A DNA stretch of 40,955 nt from an uncultured Pelagibacteraceae bacterium (GCA_902591535.1 CACJBA010000009.1:1-40955); one strand, 5' to 3'. Shown: positions 1 to 8,081, counted from the first letter of the stretch. The notes: generated by a model not told the origin, from the sequence alone. Made by a program: numbers and translations.

Positions 1-59
1 TCCTCAGCCCCAGGAGCCTCTCCAATTAACATTAAAGGAGTATTTATATTCCCCTCGCC
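1..59 (-). pseudogene. Inverted N-terminal fragment of uracil-DNA glycosylase (partial)
   Basis: Read on the minus strand from base 59 down to base 1, this piece translates without a stop and carries LMLIGEAPGAE, the GEAPG motif of family 4 uracil-DNA glycosylases, which in the intact enzyme lies well N-terminal of the part encoded on the plus strand from about base 58. The two halves of one gene therefore meet head to head, with the middle of the protein missing. I read this as a chimeric junction at the sequence edge (typical of multiple displacement amplification or misassembly) rather than a working gene. A genuine chromosomal inversion inside the gene is possible but less likely. The motif is clear; the cause is inferred. 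Confidence 0.75.
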
Positions 60-294
60 CAAGATTATTGTTTTGATGGGTAGTTCGGCAATGGAGGCTG
101 TAACAGGAATAAGTGAAAAAATAACTACGGAAAGAGGACATTGGAAAGAAGTAATTTTAAAAAACAAAACATTCCCTTTAATGATAACTTTTAATCCATC
201 TTATTTAATCCGTTTTCCAGAAAATAAAAAACATTCATGGGAAGATTTAAAGAAAATTAGAGACAAAATTAAAGATCTGAAATTAAAAATTTGA
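58..294 (+). CDS. Uracil-DNA glycosylase, family 4, C-terminal part (partial)
   Basis: This encodes the C-terminal part of a family 4 (UDGa-like, iron-sulfur) uracil-DNA glycosylase, which removes uracil from DNA to start base excision repair. The recognisable stretch begins with PKIIVLMGSSAMEAVTG and continues through ERGHWKE to ITFNPSYLIRFPENKK, the counterpart of the family's HPSxLLR motif. The usual motif histidine is read here as asparagine (codon AAT at 193-195), which would be expected to impair catalysis unless it is a sequencing error near the edge. The first 18 or so codons in this frame (bases 1-57) do not resemble the family, because those bases belong to the inverted fragment. 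The stop TGA at 292-294 overlaps the rnhB start. Confidence 0.8.
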   Translation, partial: PKIIVLMGSSAMEAVTGISEKITTERGHWKEVILKNKTFPLMITFNPSYLIRFPENKKHSWEDLKKIRDKIKDLKLKI

Positions 295-848
295 TGAAGA
301 TAATTGCTGGGGTTGATGAGGTTGGTAGAGGAAGTTTGATTGGGCCTGTTTATGCTTCAGCGGTAATTTTAAAAAAATCAATTAATCCAAAATTATTAAA
401 AGACTCGAAATCATTAAGCAAAAAAAAGAGAGAGTATCTATGTACATATATAAAAAAAAATTCTACTTGGTCTATAGGCAAAGCTTCTGTCAGAGAAATA
501 GAAAAACTGAATATACTACAAGCAAGTTTGCTAGCTATGAAAAGAGCTATCAAAAAACTTAAGAAAAAACCAACACACGTTCTGATAGATGGAAACAAAG
601 CTCCAGAATTAAAAAATTATAATTTAAAATCAGTTATAAAAGGAGATAAAAAAGTCCCTTCTATTTCGGCAGCCTCTATAATTGCAAAAGTATCAAGAGA
701 TAAATTTATAACCACGTTATCAAAAAAAAATAAAGGTTACGATTGGGATAAAAACTTTGGGTACGGAACAAAACAGCACCTAAAAGCGTTGAAAAAATTA
801 GGTATTACCAAACATCATAGAAAAACTTTTTCACCTATATCTAAATAA
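294..848 (+). CDS. rnhB: Ribonuclease HII
   Basis: RNase HII cuts the RNA strand of RNA-DNA hybrids and nicks at single ribonucleotides misincorporated into DNA. From the ATG at 294 the protein has 184 residues, the compact bacterial length. The signature GVDEVGRG places the acidic pair at D8 and E9; LIDGN gives D99 and the KGD motif gives D118, completing the metal-binding carboxylates, followed by the conserved ISAASIIAKVSRD stretch (residues 124-136) and a C-terminal GYGTKQHL segment. An in-frame TTG at 291 could add one residue, but the ATG overlapping the upstream stop (TGATG) is the natural coupled start. The upstream neighbour is the broken uracil-DNA glycosylase, so this was probably a small DNA-repair pair. 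Confidence 0.95.
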   Translation: MKIIAGVDEVGRGSLIGPVYASAVILKKSINPKLLKDSKSLSKKKREYLCTYIKKNSTWSIGKASVREIEKLNILQASLLAMKRAIKKLKKKPTHVLIDGNKAPELKNYNLKSVIKGDKKVPSISAASIIAKVSRDKFITTLSKKNKGYDWDKNFGYGTKQHLKALKKLGITKHHRKTFSPISK

Positions 849-892
849 ATTAATACTACATCTAGTTGCCTTCTAATTAAGAAACACTAATC

Positions 893-941
893 GAATCCAA
901 ATTTTTCAATCTCAGGTTGACCGTGGAATCCATTTGGAGTC
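893..941 (+). promoter_or_regulatory. Cluster of three GANTC methylation sites upstream of ccrM
   Basis: GAATC occurs at 893-897 and 926-930 and GAGTC at 937-941. GANTC is the target of CcrM-type methylases, encoded immediately downstream. With this base composition fewer than one such site would be expected in the 109-base spacer. The second site is in the promoter spacer and the third overlaps the -10 hexamer. In Caulobacter, methylation of sites in its own promoter region controls ccrM; autoregulation here is inferred by analogy. Confidence 0.6.
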
Positions 942-945
942 TAAT
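917..945 (+). promoter_or_regulatory. Sigma-70-type promoter of ccrM
   Basis: TTGACC (917-922, five of six matches to TTGACA) is followed after exactly 17 bases by TCTAAT (940-945, five of six matches to TATAAT). Transcription would start near 951-953, only about 5-7 bases before the ATG at 958, so the messenger would be nearly leaderless; there is no Shine-Dalgarno sequence. The rest of the 849-957 spacer shows no further gene. Confidence 0.6.
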
Positions 946-957
946 TAATTTTTACAA

Positions 958-2028
958 ATGAAAACTGATTTCAAAAATAAAATAATTAATAGAGATAGTC
1001 TTGAAGAATTAAAAAAAATTCCAAATGAAACTTTTGATTTAATTTTTGCAGATCCTCCTTACAACTTACAATTAAAAGGTGAATTAACTAGACCAGATAG
1101 ATCAAAGGTTAGTGCGGTAAATGATAAGTGGGATCAATTTGAAAATTTTAAAAAATATGATGATTTTACTTATGAATGGCTTAGTGAGTGCAAAAGAATT
1201 TTAAAAAAAGATGGAGCAATTTGGGTTATAGGAAGCTACCATAATATTTTTAGAGTTGGCACAGCAATCCAAAATTTAGGTTTCTGGATTTTAAACGATG
1301 TTATTTGGAATAAAAATAATCCAATGCCAAATTTTAGAGGAACACGTTTTACTAACGCTCATGAAACTTTAATATGGGCATCTAAAAGTGAAAAATCGAA
1401 ATACACATTCAATTATCAATCTTTAAAATGTTTAAATGATGATCTTCAAATGAGATCTAATTGGGATCTTCCATTATGCAATGGATCTGAAAGACTTAAA
1501 AAGGATGGAAAAAAAATTCACTCCACACAAAAACCAGAAGCACTTTTACATAGAATTTTACTAGCTACATCAAATAAAAATGACCTCATACTTGATCCTT
1601 TTTTAGGAACAGGAACAACAGCTACAGTAGCAAAAAAACTAGGAAGAAATTATTTTGGAATAGAAAAAGAAAAAAATTATTTTAAAGCTGCTGAGCAACG
1701 CATAAAAGCTACAAAGCCTATTGAGGACGATTTATTAGATACGCTAAAAAATAATAGATCAAAACCAAGAATTCCTTTTGGTTCATTAGTCGAGCTTGGA
1801 ATAATTAAACCTGGAACTAATATCTTTGATAATAAGAAAAAAATAACAGCCAGAATTATGGCTGATGGCAGTATAAAACATAATCAAGCAGAGGGTTCTA
1901 TACACAAAGTTGCGGCTACTATTTTAGGAGCTGAAAGTTGCAACGGATGGACATTTTGGCACTGTGATATAAATGGACGAACTTATCCTATTGATTATCT
2001 AAGACAAAGATTAATTTCTAAAAATTAA
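958..2028 (+). CDS. ccrM: CcrM-type DNA adenine methyltransferase (GANTC)
   Basis: This is a cell-cycle-type DNA N6-adenine methyltransferase, expected to methylate the A of GANTC after replication, as CcrM does in alphaproteobacteria. The 356-residue protein has the beta-class motif order: the catalytic DPPY (residues 32-35) precedes the S-adenosylmethionine motif DPFLGTGTT (213-221). Family-typical blocks such as NPMPNFRGTRFTNAHETLIW and QMRSNWDLP are present. From about residue 270 (RIPFGSLVELGIIKPG) to the end lies the C-terminal RAMA-type domain found in CcrM orthologues and absent from the shorter HinfI enzyme. No cognate restriction gene is nearby, which fits an orphan regulatory methylase. 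The promoter carries GANTC sites. The 3' end overlaps the convergent monooxygenase gene by four bases. Confidence 0.95.
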   Translation: MKTDFKNKIINRDSLEELKKIPNETFDLIFADPPYNLQLKGELTRPDRSKVSAVNDKWDQFENFKKYDDFTYEWLSECKRILKKDGAIWVIGSYHNIFRVGTAIQNLGFWILNDVIWNKNNPMPNFRGTRFTNAHETLIWASKSEKSKYTFNYQSLKCLNDDLQMRSNWDLPLCNGSERLKKDGKKIHSTQKPEALLHRILLATSNKNDLILDPFLGTGTTATVAKKLGRNYFGIEKEKNYFKAAEQRIKATKPIEDDLLDTLKNNRSKPRIPFGSLVELGIIKPGTNIFDNKKKITARIMADGSIKHNQAEGSIHKVAATILGAESCNGWTFWHCDINGRTYPIDYLRQRLISKN

Positions 2029-3167
2029 CTTTTATAAATTTTACCCAAATAACTTTCTAAAAATTTTTTATTTTTAGTTAAAAGTTTTAAAAAAATATTT
2101 CTAAATATGATCATAATTGGATTTGATAAATGGAAGGCAAATTGATTAAAATTAGATCTACTATTAATCATTTTTACTCTCTTTAATCTGATATCATAAA
2201 AATTATTATTATTTATCAAACTTTCATATAGTTCATTAGCCCCCTCAATTGATTGGGAAGCTCCCTGCGCAAATGAAGGTGAAAAAGCAAAAAATGCATC
2301 TCCTACAAGGAATATATTTTTTGGAGGATAATATAAATTTTTACTTACAAATATTGGAAATAATTTAATATTTTGAAGACTTTCCAAAAAACTTTGAGAA
2401 ACTTTTTGAGATAATTTAAATTTAATATTTTTTATAAAAGAATTCTCGGTAAAAAGATTATTGTTCTCATGCTCATTTGGATTTAATTTATGTTTTAAAA
2501 TGCCAATAAAATTTAAATTTTTATCATTATTAACTGGATAAACAGCATAATGAAAATTCGGTCCTAAGAACAAAGAAATATTTTCTTCATTTATATTTTG
2601 AAAATTTTCTCTCGATATAGTCCCCCTAATAGCAATCGCATCATTGTAAATTGGTTTTGATTTATTAGTTGAAATTAATAGCTTCCCTTTAGAAAACACA
2701 CCGTCTGAAATAATTAAGTAATCACAAGTTATATTATTTTTATCAAATATTAATTTTATTGAATCTTTATCGTAAACAATCTGTTCAATACTATGGTTAT
2801 ACTTAATTATATCTTCGTTTATTTGTTTTTTTAAAAATTGAAGCAATTTTGATCTTTTCAATGTTGTATATTTACAATCTTCAGAATTAAATTTTGAAAT
2901 GTCTAAGTCACAAATTTTTTTTGAATTTTTAATTTCATAAAAATCAATTTTTTTTGGATTAAATTTTTCTTCATCAGTGAAAGAAGTGAAGCCTATTTTA
3001 TTTAAAAGCTTTACACTATTTACCGACAACTGAATTCCATAGCCTTCTTCCATTTCTATTGAATTCCTTTTTTCATAAATCGTAACCTGATAATCCTTAT
3101 GATCTTTGAATAAATTGGCAATATACAAACCAGAAATTCCAGCACCAATTATTGCAATTTTTTTCAT
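2025..3167 (-). CDS. FAD-dependent monooxygenase (UbiH / salicylate-hydroxylase type)
   Basis: This 380-residue flavoprotein belongs to the group A aromatic monooxygenase superfamily. An N-terminal Rossmann motif GAGISGLY (residues 8-15) binds the ADP part of FAD, and a second FAD motif around G289-D290 (GDAFFAFSPSFAQGAS) matches the family GD-x-A-H-x-x-x-P-x-x-x-Q-G pattern. The usual A-H after GDA is FF here, which is unusual. The substrate cannot be told: ubiquinone-pathway hydroxylases, TetX-like and salicylate-hydroxylase-like enzymes share this fold. It is encoded just downstream of mutY on the same strand, starting four bases before the mutY stop ends (ATGA-type overlap), so the two are probably cotranscribed. 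Confidence 0.75.
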   Translation of the reverse strand: MKKIAIIGAGISGLYIANLFKDHKDYQVTIYEKRNSIEMEEGYGIQLSVNSVKLLNKIGFTSFTDEEKFNPKKIDFYEIKNSKKICDLDISKFNSEDCKYTTLKRSKLLQFLKKQINEDIIKYNHSIEQIVYDKDSIKLIFDKNNITCDYLIISDGVFSKGKLLISTNKSKPIYNDAIAIRGTISRENFQNINEENISLFLGPNFHYAVYPVNNDKNLNFIGILKHKLNPNEHENNNLFTENSFIKNIKFKLSQKVSQSFLESLQNIKLFPIFVSKNLYYPPKNIFLVGDAFFAFSPSFAQGASQSIEGANELYESLINNNNFYDIRLKRVKMINSRSNFNQFAFHLSNPIMIIFRNIFLKLLTKNKKFLESYLGKIYKS

Positions 3168-4150
3168 TTATGACTTTCTAAAAATTTAACTATCCTTTTT
3201 GTAAATGTTGGCAGTGTATAATTTTGAAGCTTTGTTGGATCAATCCAAAAATTGTTTTTATTTAAATTGTATTTATTTTTAAATTCGATTTTAATATTCA
3301 TACTCATATTAGACATTTTAAGACTCAAATCTTTATCAAAATTTTTAGGATTATTTACTTCTTCCATTGGGAAGATATTAAAATTTTTCAAAAAATTAAA
3401 TTTGTTATTTTTGATTAACAAATATTGATTATTTTTTTTACAAACATTTAATTTGTAAAAAGTTTCCTTATCTTTTTTTTTAAATTTTACTAAATCAAAA
3501 TTTTTATTTTTAAATGATTTACATTTTTTTACTAATGGACAGATATTACAATTAGGACTAACAGGTTTACAAATCAATGCTCCTAATTCCATTAAAGCTT
3601 GAGCATAATCACTAGACCTTTTGATAGACGTTCCAAAAATTTTTTTTTTCTCATGTAAATTTTCTTTTTTTATTTGATCTTGTTTTTTTAAAAATAAGTA
3701 TCTCTTTAGTACTCTTTCAATATTACCATCTAGAGGAATTATTGGTTCATTGAATGCAATTGCAGAAATTGCACTTGCTGTATAATCTCCAATACCCGGA
3801 AGAGACTTTAAATCTACAAAATCTCTAGGTAATTTTTTATTAAAATTTTTAACAACTATTTGAGCTGTTTTTTTTAGATTTCTTACTCTTGAATAGTATC
3901 CAAGACCCTCCCAAAGTTTAATTAATTTTCTATCATCATATTTAGATAATTTTTCAATTGTAGGAATATTTTTTATAAATCTGTTAAAGTAAGGTATTAC
4001 TGTTGCAACCTGGGTTTGCTGCAACATAAATTCACTTACTAAAGTGTAATATTGCTTTTTTGTTTGAGAAACATTCTTTCTCCAAGGTAAAGATCTTTTA
4101 TTTAAATCATACCAATTGAGAATATTATTTGTTATTATTGGATCTTTCAT
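3164..4150 (-). CDS. mutY: A/G-specific adenine DNA glycosylase MutY
   Basis: MutY removes adenine mispaired with 8-oxoguanine. Starting at the ATG at 4150 the protein has 328 residues. The catalytic glutamate is E40 in SEFMLQQTQV, the helix-hairpin-helix runs through LPGIGDYTASAISA with catalytic D141 in PLDGNIERV, and the 4Fe-4S cluster is bound by C194, C201, C204 and C210 (spacing 6-2-5). A C-terminal NUDIX-like 8-oxoguanine recognition domain follows from about residue 235 and is weakly conserved. A longer in-frame start at 4195 would add 15 residues that would overlap the divergent gene and do not resemble MutY. Its start codon directly abuts that of the DUF721 gene with no bases between. 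Confidence 0.93.
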   Translation of the reverse strand: MKDPIITNNILNWYDLNKRSLPWRKNVSQTKKQYYTLVSEFMLQQTQVATVIPYFNRFIKNIPTIEKLSKYDDRKLIKLWEGLGYYSRVRNLKKTAQIVVKNFNKKLPRDFVDLKSLPGIGDYTASAISAIAFNEPIIPLDGNIERVLKRYLFLKKQDQIKKENLHEKKKIFGTSIKRSSDYAQALMELGALICKPVSPNCNICPLVKKCKSFKNKNFDLVKFKKKDKETFYKLNVCKKNNQYLLIKNNKFNFLKNFNIFPMEEVNNPKNFDKDLSLKMSNMSMNIKIEFKNKYNLNKNNFWIDPTKLQNYTLPTFTKRIVKFLESHK

Positions 4151-4639
4151 ATGCAATCTAAAAATAATACTAAGCAGAGAAACGCTAGCATTCAAGGATT
4201 AAGATCCTTCAAAGACACTTTGCCAAAAAATGTCAAAAAAATAATAAATAAAAAAGGTCATGTATATTCAGAAACACTCAGCAATTGGAAATATTTAGTT
4301 GGAAGTGAATTATTTAAAATTTGCTATCCAAAAACATTTAAAAACTCAAATAAATTTGGTGTTAGTACCTTAGTGGTTATGGTCATGCGAGGACATGAAG
4401 TTGACTTAGAGTATTCGAAAAAAGAAATTTTAGATAAAATGAATAATTTTTTCGGCTATTCTGTTGTTGAAAAGCTAAAATTTATAAGTTTTGATGATGA
4501 ACATGAAATGACGAGTTCGAGTGACACAAAAGTTAAAAATGTGGCAATTAGTAAATATCAAGATAAAATTAGAGATGTTAAAAACGAAAAAATTAAAAAA
4601 TCATTAACAGAATTAACAAAGGTTTATAAAGAGAAATGA
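4151..4639 (+). CDS. DUF721 family protein
   Basis: This 162-residue soluble protein has the DUF721 (DciA-like) fold: GLRSFKDTLPKNVKKI, a basic N-terminal segment, and a central block with WKYLVGSELFKICYPKTF followed by a hydrophobic strand, VSTLVVMVMRGHEVDLEYSK. Members related to DciA act as helicase loaders in bacteria lacking DnaC, but the alphaproteobacterial version has not been shown here to do so; function is inferred from family only. The ATG immediately follows the divergent mutY ATG. The downstream dsbA-like gene begins within the stop region (four-base overlap), and the order mutY / DUF721 / dsbA / smc is common in alphaproteobacteria. Confidence 0.85.
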   Translation: MQSKNNTKQRNASIQGLRSFKDTLPKNVKKIINKKGHVYSETLSNWKYLVGSELFKICYPKTFKNSNKFGVSTLVVMVMRGHEVDLEYSKKEILDKMNNFFGYSVVEKLKFISFDDEHEMTSSSDTKVKNVAISKYQDKIRDVKNEKIKKSLTELTKVYKEK

Positions 4640-5214
4640 AAAAAATTATTTTTTTATTGGTAATATTTTTTACTACAGTCTTAAATGTACAAGCCGAGGA
4701 AATAAAAAGGATAACTGTTGGGAACAATGATGCAAAAATAACTATTATAGCTTTTGAGTCTTTAACCTGTAGTCATTGTGCTAATTTTCATAAAAATGTT
4801 TATCCTCAATTGAAAGAAGAGTATCTTGATACAGGACTCGCTAAAATAGAATTTCGGCATTTCCCATTAGACATAGCTGCCTTTAATGCATCAAAAGTTG
4901 CACAATGTAAAAATGATGGAAATTCGGATATTTTAGAAAGCCTATATTTAAATCAACAAAAATGGGTAAAAGGTAGCACAGTAGAAGAGGCAAATAAAAA
5001 TCTACAAATATTTTTAAAGAGTGAAGGTTTTAATGTTGATTTTGAAAGCTGTGTGAGTAACAAAAATATTGAGGATTTTATACTAAACGACCGAATCGAT
5101 GGCGCAAAAAATTTCAAAATACAGGCCACTCCTACTATAATAATCAATAACAAAAAGTTTGAAAAAACCTTAAATTATAAAAATTTGAAAAAAGCACTAG
5201 AAAAACTGATATAA
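4636..5214 (+). CDS. Periplasmic DsbA-like thiol-disulfide protein
   Basis: This is a secreted thioredoxin-fold protein of 192 residues. A signal peptide (lysines 2-3, hydrophobic core, cleavage near VQA-EE at residue 20) precedes the thioredoxin domain. The active-site pair is C45-S-H-C48, and the cis-proline loop is the ATPTIII segment near residue 165. An inserted helical region lies between, as in DsbA. It probably oxidises or isomerises disulfides in exported proteins; no DsbB is in the window, so its redox partner is unknown. It overlaps the DUF721 gene by four bases and is followed eight bases later by smc, so the three likely form an operon. Confidence 0.88.
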   Translation: MKKIIFLLVIFFTTVLNVQAEEIKRITVGNNDAKITIIAFESLTCSHCANFHKNVYPQLKEEYLDTGLAKIEFRHFPLDIAAFNASKVAQCKNDGNSDILESLYLNQQKWVKGSTVEEANKNLQIFLKSEGFNVDFESCVSNKNIEDFILNDRIDGAKNFKIQATPTIIINNKKFEKTLNYKNLKKALEKLI

Positions 5215-5222
5215 GTTAGTGT

Positions 5223-7796
5223 ATGGAGTTTAAAAAAATCCAATTAAATGGATTTAAGTCATTTGCTGAAAAAACCAATTTCTTAATTGAAGATGGTCTC
5301 ACTGGAATAGTAGGACCAAATGGCTGTGGTAAGTCTAATATAGTGGAATCTTTAAGATGGGTGATGGGAGAAACATCTGCAAAAAGCATGCGTGGATCTG
5401 GTATGGAGGATGTAATTTTCTCAGGGACATCTAATAAAGCGTCAAAAAATATTGCAGAAGTTTCAATCGAAGTTGAAAATAAAGATAAAGAAGGTCCAAT
5501 CCAATACCGCGAATTAGAGCAAATACAAGTTAGAAGAAAAATAGAAAAAGATAAAGGGTCTAAATTTTATATAAATGATAAAGAAGTAAGAGCAAGAGAT
5601 GCACAAATGTTTTTTGCAGATCTTTCTACTGGTGCACACTCCCCCTCTATGATTAGTCAGGGAAGAATAGGAGCTTTGGTGACTGCTAAACCAACTGATA
5701 GAAGAGCTATATTGGAAGAGGCTGCAGGAATTTCAGGTCTACATGTTAGAAGGCATGAGGCTGAATTAAGATTAGGTGCAGCTGAAAACAATTTAAAAAG
5801 AGCAGACGAACTAAGAAGACAACAAGAAAAGCAACTTGCAAATCTTCAAAAACAAGCTGAAGAAGCAACTAAGTATAAATTTATTTCAGAGGAAATAAAA
5901 AAAATAGAAGCAGGACTATATTATTTAAAGTTAATAGAGATAGATAAAGAAATTAGAATAGAAAATGAAATAAATACAGAAGCTGAAGGAGAAGTGGAAG
6001 GATTTAATAGTAAAATATCTGAGTTAGAAAATTCAATTAAATCATTTACCGAAAAAGTAACTCCATTAAGGGAAAAAAATATTGAAAATTTGTCAAGAAT
6101 TCAAAGACTTAATTTAGAACTTCAAAGTTTAGATGAAGAAAATACAAGAATTCAAGATGAGATTGAAAGCATAAAAAAATCAATTCAAACACTTGATGAC
6201 GATATAGCAAGAGAAAAAGGTATAATTATAGATGCTAATTCAAATGAGAAAAGATTGAAGGAAGAAAAAACTGAATTAATCGAAACAGACTCAAAATACT
6301 TTGAAACAGAAAAATTATCAAACGAAGAATTAGAAAGTGCAAAAAATAAACTTAAAGATGAACAAAAAGCTGTCGATGAAGTGGTAAATACCTTGGCTGA
6401 GGAAACTATTAATATAAGTGCTGGTCCTATTAAAAATGTTAAAAATACCTTAGCTAGAGTCAAAGAATTAATAGATAGTAATGAAATAAATCAAGCACTA
6501 ACACTTTTGGATAGATGCAATATGGAACTTGATAATTTTTTAAGTGATTTAAAGAATGAAAGATCTAGAAATGAATTACTAAGTGTCAATGAAAAATCTA
6601 AAAATATAAAAATACTTCAAGAAAAATACGCTGATGCATATAGTAAAAATCAATCGATTAAAAATGAGTCAATTAAAAGAAATGAAAGAATTAAAACAAT
6701 TGAAACAGAAATTGATAGTTGGAAAAATTTATTAACTAATTCAGAGAAAATGGTTAATGAATTAACACAGAGAAAAGATAAATTATCAAAACAATTAAGT
6801 GAACTAGAAAATCAACCTAGAGCACAGGCAGAAAGAAAAGGTCAGATTTCAGAAAATTTAAGAATCTCTGATAAAGAAAAAATCGACAACGAAACGATTA
6901 TTGAAGAAACAGATGAAAAAATTGAGTCGTTAAGAACACAGTTAAATGAAATACAAGAACAATCAATTCAAATTAGAGAGAGAAAAGCAAGTTCAGGTGC
7001 AACTATAGAAGGCCTTCAAAAAAGAAAAAGTGATTTACTTGATAGAATTAGTTCTGAACTAAATTTAAGTGAAAATAATATTTTAGAGAATTCAAATTTG
7101 AATGGAAAAGAAGAACTCCCAAACCCTGTTGATCAAGAAGATGCTTTGGACAAAAAAAAACAAGAAAGAGAAAAATTAGGGTCAGTAAATTTAAAAGCAG
7201 ATGAAGAAACAAGTAAGTATGAAGAAGAAATAAAAAAAATGGAACAAGATCGTGCTGATCTAGTAACTGCTATTGTAAAACTTAAAGATAGTATTAATGA
7301 ATTAAATCAAAAAGGAAGAGAAAGACTGATCGAAGCTTTTGAAAAAGTTAATAGAAAATTTAATGAAGTTTATACAAAACTATTTAATGGTGGGAATGCA
7401 AAACTAGAACTGGTAGACTCTGATGATCCACTTGAAGCTGGTCTAGAAATGTTGGTTAGTCCTCCAGGAAAAAGACTTCAATCAATAACTTTATTGTCTG
7501 GAGGTGAGCAAGCACTAACTGCTTTATCTTTGATCTTTGCAGTATTTTTAACTAACCCGTCGCCCATTTGTGTATTAGATGAGGTTGATGCGCCACTGGA
7601 TGATGCTAATGTAACAAGATTTTGCAGTCTACTTGAGGAACTAATCAAGATAACTAATACAAAATTCATAATTGTAACTCATCATGCTTTAACTATGTCC
7701 AAAATGAACAGACTGTATGGAGTAACCATGCCTCAAAAAGGTATTAGTCAGCTTGTAGCTGTTGATTTACAAAAAGCAGAGGGTATGGTTGCTTAA
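5223..7796 (+). CDS. smc: Short chromosome segregation SMC ATPase
   Basis: SMC organises and segregates the chromosome as an ATP-driven coiled-coil clamp. The head halves are intact: Walker A GPNGCGKS at residues 31-38 after NGFKSF, the C-motif LSGGEQ at 758-763, and Walker B CVLDEVDAPLDD with D786 and E787. Two long charged coiled coils fill about residues 170-395 and 450-745. At 857 residues it is about 300 shorter than usual SMC proteins (around 1150-1190). The middle, around residues 400-447 (AGPIKNVKNTLARVKEL onward), is far too short for the roughly 120-residue glycine-containing hinge and does not resemble it. No frameshift is evident, and the reading frame is continuous. ScpA and ScpB are not in the window. 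Confidence 0.93.
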   Translation: MEFKKIQLNGFKSFAEKTNFLIEDGLTGIVGPNGCGKSNIVESLRWVMGETSAKSMRGSGMEDVIFSGTSNKASKNIAEVSIEVENKDKEGPIQYRELEQIQVRRKIEKDKGSKFYINDKEVRARDAQMFFADLSTGAHSPSMISQGRIGALVTAKPTDRRAILEEAAGISGLHVRRHEAELRLGAAENNLKRADELRRQQEKQLANLQKQAEEATKYKFISEEIKKIEAGLYYLKLIEIDKEIRIENEINTEAEGEVEGFNSKISELENSIKSFTEKVTPLREKNIENLSRIQRLNLELQSLDEENTRIQDEIESIKKSIQTLDDDIAREKGIIIDANSNEKRLKEEKTELIETDSKYFETEKLSNEELESAKNKLKDEQKAVDEVVNTLAEETINISAGPIKNVKNTLARVKELIDSNEINQALTLLDRCNMELDNFLSDLKNERSRNELLSVNEKSKNIKILQEKYADAYSKNQSIKNESIKRNERIKTIETEIDSWKNLLTNSEKMVNELTQRKDKLSKQLSELENQPRAQAERKGQISENLRISDKEKIDNETIIEETDEKIESLRTQLNEIQEQSIQIRERKASSGATIEGLQKRKSDLLDRISSELNLSENNILENSNLNGKEELPNPVDQEDALDKKKQEREKLGSVNLKADEETSKYEEEIKKMEQDRADLVTAIVKLKDSINELNQKGRERLIEAFEKVNRKFNEVYTKLFNGGNAKLELVDSDDPLEAGLEMLVSPPGKRLQSITLLSGGEQALTALSLIFAVFLTNPSPICVLDEVDAPLDDANVTRFCSLLEELIKITNTKFIIVTHHALTMSKMNRLYGVTMPQKGISQLVAVDLQKAEGMVA

Positions 7797-7805
7797 ACTA
7801 TATAA

Positions 7806-8081
7806 ATGCCAAAAGATCCTTTCAAAACTCGCTTAGAGATTGCAAAAAACAAGATTTCAAAGAAAAATCTCTACAATAAGAAGAATGACCCCTCACCTAT
7901 AGGCACTGCATTCAAATTAAGCACAGAACTCGTCTCTGCAGTGGCCGTGGGGACAATTATTGGGTTTATTTTTGACAAGACCTTTGGTACTAAACCCTGG
8001 TTTATATTAATATTTTTTTTTGTGGGTGTAGCTGCTGGAATAACCAACGTGATTAGATCTGCAAAAAAAATGCAAAAATAA
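7806..8081 (+). CDS. atpI: ATP synthase-associated protein AtpI
   Basis: This 91-residue membrane protein has a charged, lysine-rich N-terminus, then two hydrophobic helices (about residues 40-57 and 65-82) joined by a short FDKTFGTKPW loop. This is the AtpI/AtpQ pattern of F1Fo-ATP synthase operons, where the protein helps assembly of the c-ring or binds divalent cations. It stands first in the Fo gene run, ten bases before atpB and nine after smc. Sequence conservation in the family is low, so the call rests on topology, glycine-rich helices and position. Confidence 0.88.
   Translation: MPKDPFKTRLEIAKNKISKKNLYNKKNDPSPIGTAFKLSTELVSAVAVGTIIGFIFDKTFGTKPWFILIFFFVGVAAGITNVIRSAKKMQK

Noticed and set aside
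1..57. Plus-strand frame from base 1 as the N-terminal part of the glycosylase
   Set aside because: It is open, but the residues do not resemble the family, whereas the minus strand of the same bases gives the GEAPG motif.
4151..4195. Extended MutY N-terminus starting at 4195
   Set aside because: It would add 15 residues with no MutY likeness and overlap the divergent DUF721 gene; the ATG at 4150 leads straight into the conserved core.
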